Source: CASQEL01 sp036655975
GTDB taxonomy: Bacteria; Desulfobacterota; Desulfovibrionia; Desulfovibrionales; Desulfovibrionaceae
Assembly (NCBI GenBank): GCA_036655975.1
Contig: JAVVPD010000092.1
Location: forward strand, 1-8,110
Length of the DNA: 8,110 nt
Direction of reading: 5' to 3'
The notes under the pieces were generated by a model that saw nothing but the letters and a program-made list of their open reading frames with translations, did no database searches and had not been told where the DNA came from. Made by a program: the position numbers and the translations under genes. Every line of letters begins with the position of its first letter. Within the stretch, counting starts at the first letter, position 1. This document shows, piece by piece, positions 5,807 to 8,110 of the stretch.

Positions 5807-7108
5807 ATGAGTATTTTTCAAAAAAACGCTGCCCTTGCCGCCATCTGGAAACAGCATAAAAAATCCCTTTGTGCTGCGGAAAACTTGCCCGCTGAAAGTA
5901 TTGAAGCCGCCATTGAAGCCGGCACCATGGTGCTGCTGGGCAATCCCGCACACCCTTCCTTGTTGCCCCTGTTGGTGGGGCAACCTTCGCGCGTGAAGAT
6001 TAACGCGAATATTGGCACTTCGCCCCTGTGTCATTGTCCTGAAACCGAACAGCGTAAATTGCAAATGGCCCTTGACGCGGGCGCGGACACCGTGATGGAT
6101 CTTTCCATTGCGGGCGATTTGAACGCCATTCGCGCGGGAATGCTGGCCACGTGCCGTTTGCCTATCGGCACTGTGCCCATGTACGCCGTAGCCCAAAAAA
6201 TTTTGGACGCGGATCTTGCCGTCAGCACCATGAAAGCCGATGATCTTTTTACTGAAATCGCGCATCAGGGCACACAGGGGGTAGATTTTATTACCGTCCA
6301 TTGTGGCTTGACCCGCCGTGGTGCGGAATGGGCCACGCAAAAAGCCGGTGCCACCCAGAACGGCCGTATTATGGGTATTGTGTCCCGTGGTGGTTCCATT
6401 TTGGCCCGCTGGATGCTCGATCACCAGCAGGAAAACCCACTGCTGGACGGTTTTGACCACTTGTTGGATATCGCCCTCAAGCACAATATGACCCTGTCGC
6501 TTGGCGATGGCCTGCGCCCCGGTGCGGGAGTTGACGCTGGAGACGCCGCCCAGTGGGAAGAAGTCATCACCCTTGGACGCCTTGCGGAATATGCCCTGTC
6601 CAAGGGGGTTCAGTGCATGATTGAAGGGCCCGGTCATGTGCCCCTGCACGAAGTGGAAAACCAGATTCAGGGTATAAAAAAACTCACCCACAATGCCCCT
6701 TTGTATGTTCTTGGCCCGCTGACCGTGGACAGTGCTCCGGGCTATGACCATATTGCCGGAGCTATCGGCGGGGCCATTGCCGTGAAAGCGGGAGTGGACT
6801 TTTTGTGCTACCTTACCCCCGCTGAACATCTCACCCTGCCCGACGTAGAAGATGTGCGGGCTGGGGTTATGGCTTCCCGCGTGGCCGCCCACGCCGGGGA
6901 AGTGGCTTTGGGCCGTCCCCACGCCCTTGCCCGTGAACATAAAATGAACGCCGGTCGCGCTGCTTTGAATTGGGATATGATGACTGAAGCCGCTCTTGAC
7001 CCCGCCATGCTCATGAAACGCCGCGAAGAACACAAGCATGAAGATGTGTGCGCCATGTGCGGCAAATTCTGCGCGGTGAAAATGTTGAAAGACAGAGAGC
7101 AAAAATAG
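5807..7108 (+). CDS. thiC: Phosphomethylpyrimidine synthase ThiC (short form)
   Basis: Radical S-adenosylmethionine enzyme that rearranges aminoimidazole ribonucleotide to hydroxymethylpyrimidine phosphate, the pyrimidine half of thiamine. At 433 residues it is the short form common in anaerobes and archaea, without the N-terminal domain of the roughly 630-residue E. coli protein. Family blocks: NANIGTSP, DTVMDLSIAGDL, ITVHCGLT, IVSRGGSIL, LSLGDGLRPGAG, IEGPGHVPLHEVE, LGPLTVDSAPGYDHI and CYLTPAEHLTLP. The iron-sulfur cysteines are at the C terminus as in all ThiC: C415, C418, C422 (CAMCGKFC), spacing C-x2-C-x3-C, one shorter than the E. coli C-x2-C-x4-C; I believe this is usual in the short branch but could not check. 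The ATG at 5807 has GGAG 8 bases upstream. It is controlled by the TPP riboswitch, and no other thi gene is in the window. Confidence 0.97.
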   Translation: MSIFQKNAALAAIWKQHKKSLCAAENLPAESIEAAIEAGTMVLLGNPAHPSLLPLLVGQPSRVKINANIGTSPLCHCPETEQRKLQMALDAGADTVMDLSIAGDLNAIRAGMLATCRLPIGTVPMYAVAQKILDADLAVSTMKADDLFTEIAHQGTQGVDFITVHCGLTRRGAEWATQKAGATQNGRIMGIVSRGGSILARWMLDHQQENPLLDGFDHLLDIALKHNMTLSLGDGLRPGAGVDAGDAAQWEEVITLGRLAEYALSKGVQCMIEGPGHVPLHEVENQIQGIKKLTHNAPLYVLGPLTVDSAPGYDHIAGAIGGAIAVKAGVDFLCYLTPAEHLTLPDVEDVRAGVMASRVAAHAGEVALGRPHALAREHKMNAGRAALNWDMMTEAALDPAMLMKRREEHKHEDVCAMCGKFCAVKMLKDREQK

Positions 7109-7168
7109 AAAAAATGGGAAGGTAGCCCTTGGCGGCCCTCCCCCAAAGACGGGGGCACCTGTCAGAAA

Positions 7169-7211
7169 AAAAGAGTGGAAACTGTTGCATAACAACAATT
7201 TCCACTCTTTT
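7169..7211. terminator. Terminator after thiC
   Basis: A 13-bp perfect stem AAAAGAGTGGAAA (7169-7181) pairs with TTTCCACTCTTTT (7199-7211), with a further GTTG/CAAC pairing (7184-7187, 7193-7196) inside the loop. Reading rightwards it ends thiC with a short U run inside the arm. Reading leftwards the U run is longer (seven T), so it would also stop minus-strand transcripts. A smaller CCCCC/GGGGG hairpin (7140-7155) lies just before it. Confidence 0.8.
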
Positions 7212-7363
7212 ACGAACCTCTTGGTTCAAAATTCTGGGATGTAAGAAATTTTGTGTAATCGACCAAATCTGATATCCCAATAGGCGCGAGAGGTATCCCT
7301 AAGCCATGACGAAAGCGCCAGATTTTTATTTTTCCGACAAGTGCTTGTTTTTCTCTTTGGGGC

Positions 7364-7390
7364 GTATTATGTTTTGACATACAAAAGGAG
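7364..7390 (+). promoter_or_regulatory. Possible promoter/operator and ribosome-binding site of the toxin-antitoxin pair
   Basis: TATTAT (7365-7370) is a fair -10 box (-35 at 17 bp is TGCTTG, poor). An imperfect dyad overlaps it: TATG (7368-7371) and CATA (7378-7381), extending to outer GTAT (7364-7367) and ATAC (7379-7382). Ribbon-helix-helix antitoxins usually bind such a site to repress their own operon. AAGGAG (7385-7390) is a strong ribosome-binding site six bases before the antitoxin ATG. The operator is inference. Confidence 0.45.
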
Positions 7391-7396
7391 AAGGAC

Positions 7397-7642
7397 ATGG
7401 AAGCCACAACGACAACTATCAGGCTCAGACAGGATACCTTAGAACGGTTGGATATCGCCGCTGAGAGTTTGAATATGACAAGAACAGCCGTTATAAACAA
7501 AGCTGTGAACCAATTTCTTGATTACGATGCATGGTTTCGGGCGGAAGTACAAAAGGGCATTGACGCTGATGATGCCGGCCAGGTTGTGACCACTGCCGAG
7601 GTTAAGGACCGTCTTAGGACAAGAGGGCTAGATATTGAGTAA
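7397..7642 (+). CDS. Ribbon-helix-helix antitoxin (ParD/CopG-like)
   Basis: Small protein of 81 residues, the likely antitoxin and autorepressor of the following toxin gene. Residues 4-45 form a ribbon-helix-helix DNA-binding domain: a short strand TTTIRLRQDT, a helix LERLDIAAESLN, and a second helix beginning MTRTAVINKAVNQFLDY. The remainder (WFRAEVQKGIDADDAGQVVTTAEVKDRL) resembles the C-terminal toxin-binding segment of ParD/RelB-type antitoxins, where W...EV..GI..ADAG..V...EV is a recurring pattern. The start has AAGGAG six bases upstream, a much better site than the toxin's, fitting the need for excess antitoxin. The last eight bases overlap the toxin gene. The partner's identity supports the call; assignment to ParD versus another RHH subgroup is uncertain. 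Confidence 0.87.
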   Translation: MEATTTTIRLRQDTLERLDIAAESLNMTRTAVINKAVNQFLDYDAWFRAEVQKGIDADDAGQVVTTAEVKDRLRTRGLDIE

Positions 7643-7943
7643 ACCCCAAGCTGGTCGTGTACTTTGGACTTTTCCAGCTCTTGAAGAATTGGACGAAATC
7701 ACAGCGTATTATATTGCTCGTGGGGAATTAAACGTGGCACTTACGATCATCCAACGAGTCTTTGCAGCCGCAGAAAAAGTTGGCGAGTGGCCGGGAATGG
7801 CCCGCAAAGGCAGGGTTGCAGGCACGCGCGAACTTATGATCAAGGGAATGCCTTATATCGTCATATATCGCGAGAAAAAAAATGGTGTGAGTATTCTACG
7901 CGTGCTACACACCTCGCGGGATGATGAAACTTTTATTCAATAA
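7635..7943 (+). CDS. ParE/RelE-superfamily toxin
   Basis: Toxin of 102 residues from the ParE/RelE fold. Family features: an N-terminal strand then helix ALEELDEITAYYIARG (about 15-30), a second helix LTIIQRVFAAAEKVGEWPG, then beta strands carrying GTRELMIKGMPYIVIYRE and VSILRVLHTSRDD, the pattern usual in ParE toxins. ParE members poison DNA gyrase and RelE members cut mRNA on the ribosome; sequence alone does not decide, though GTRE-PYIVIYR-ILRVLH favours ParE. Translation starts at TTG (7635), the only start after an in-frame TAG at 7629-7631; AAGAGGG lies seven bases upstream. The TTG start and the eight-base overlap with the antitoxin gene suggest coupled, low-level translation. The frame is open throughout, so the toxin may be functional. 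Confidence 0.88.
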   Translation: MSKPQAGRVLWTFPALEELDEITAYYIARGELNVALTIIQRVFAAAEKVGEWPGMARKGRVAGTRELMIKGMPYIVIYREKKNGVSILRVLHTSRDDETFIQ

Positions 7944-8110
7944 TTTCACTATGGAACATATTACCCCGCGCCTACCCGGAACTGTTCGCTGTCGTGGGCT
8001 GTCAGCGAGCAAACAATGCCCGACTTTCAAAAATTATCTAGATAAAGGCCAAAGACCAGAGAGCATTTAGCTATTTTCAATAGCAAAATGCTCTAATGTG
8101 AACCCAGTCA
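7944..8110. other. Non-coding end of the window
   Basis: No convincing gene is visible. The segment has a small stem CGCTG/CAGCG (7987-7991, 8003-8007), a perfect 12-bp palindrome TTATCTAGATAA (8034-8045) and the larger hairpin at 8060-8094 listed separately. A 39-codon frame from ATG 7951 to TAG 8068-8070 has no ribosome-binding site. Confidence 0.5.
8060..8094. other. Long hairpin downstream of the toxin gene
   Basis: AGAGCATTT (8060-8068) pairs with AAATGCTCT (8086-8094), and GCTATT (8070-8075) with AATAGC (8079-8084), giving 15 bp with one A-A mismatch and a loop of three. No U run follows on either strand, so it is not a standard intrinsic terminator. It could still end or stabilise the toxin-antitoxin mRNA, or belong to a repeat or element continuing past the window. 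Confidence 0.6.

Noticed and set aside
5558..7198. A 546-codon open frame on the minus strand across the whole of thiC
   Set aside because: It is an exact shadow of a certain thiC gene, has low-complexity His/Gly-rich sequence with no family resemblance, and covers the riboswitch and terminator too.
7214..7227. GAACC-TCTT-GGTTC dyad next to the thiC terminator
   Set aside because: Too short and isolated to call an attachment site or operator; the adjoining terminator accounts for structure here.
7210..7500. A 96-codon minus-strand frame covering the gap before the antitoxin and its first third
   Set aside because: It overlaps the antitoxin's conserved DNA-binding domain and its promoter. 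The tail ending QNFEPRGS looks protein-like but I cannot match it to a family.
7951..8070. A 39-codon frame after the toxin gene
   Set aside because: No ribosome-binding site precedes the ATG and the sequence shows no family features.
1..8110. CRISPR array, prophage or defence-system genes
   Set aside because: No regularly spaced repeats and no such genes were seen; the only accessory items are the IS fragment and the toxin-antitoxin pair.

Overview
The window looks like bacterial chromosome from an anaerobic or microaerophilic Gram-negative. The PdxS/PdxT route to vitamin B6, the short (433-residue) ThiC, an EttA-type ABC-F protein and moderately GC-rich genes with good Shine-Dalgarno sites would suit a Desulfovibrio-like deltaproteobacterium. 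That placement is inference from gene content and style, not from a marker gene.

Layout, left to right. Positions 1-691 are the end of an ISAs1-family insertion sequence: the first 170 codons of its transposase on the minus strand, then its outer non-coding end. From 692 the chromosome resumes with a good promoter (710-738) and ettA (810-2492), which ends in a long, nearly symmetrical terminator shared with the convergent pdxST operon. pdxS (3171-4052) and pdxT (2594-3169) lie on the minus strand and encode the two subunits of pyridoxal 5'-phosphate (PLP) synthase. Divergent from them is a MocR/PdxR-type GntR-aminotransferase regulator (4208-5578). The 155-bp gap between them holds two opposed promoters and a cluster of TTGTCA/TGACAA half-sites. 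Next come a thiamine pyrophosphate (TPP) riboswitch (about 5637-5727), an intrinsic terminator (5743-5765) and thiC (5807-7108). After the thiC terminator there is a compact type II toxin-antitoxin pair (ribbon-helix-helix antitoxin 7397-7642, ParE/RelE-like toxin 7635-7943). The window ends in non-coding DNA with a strong hairpin.

How the genes work together. The centre is a vitamin cofactor block: PdxS and PdxT make PLP, the MocR protein is the likely regulator of that operon, and ThiC makes the thiamine pyrimidine under TPP feedback. The two flanks carry accessory DNA (an IS element on the left, a toxin-antitoxin pair on the right). The most notable observations are that the MocR regulator has glutamate where the PLP-binding lysine should be, and that its putative operator surrounds its own -10 box while lying just upstream of the pdxS core promoter. 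I saw no clearly new multi-gene system; the rest of the gene content belongs to known families.
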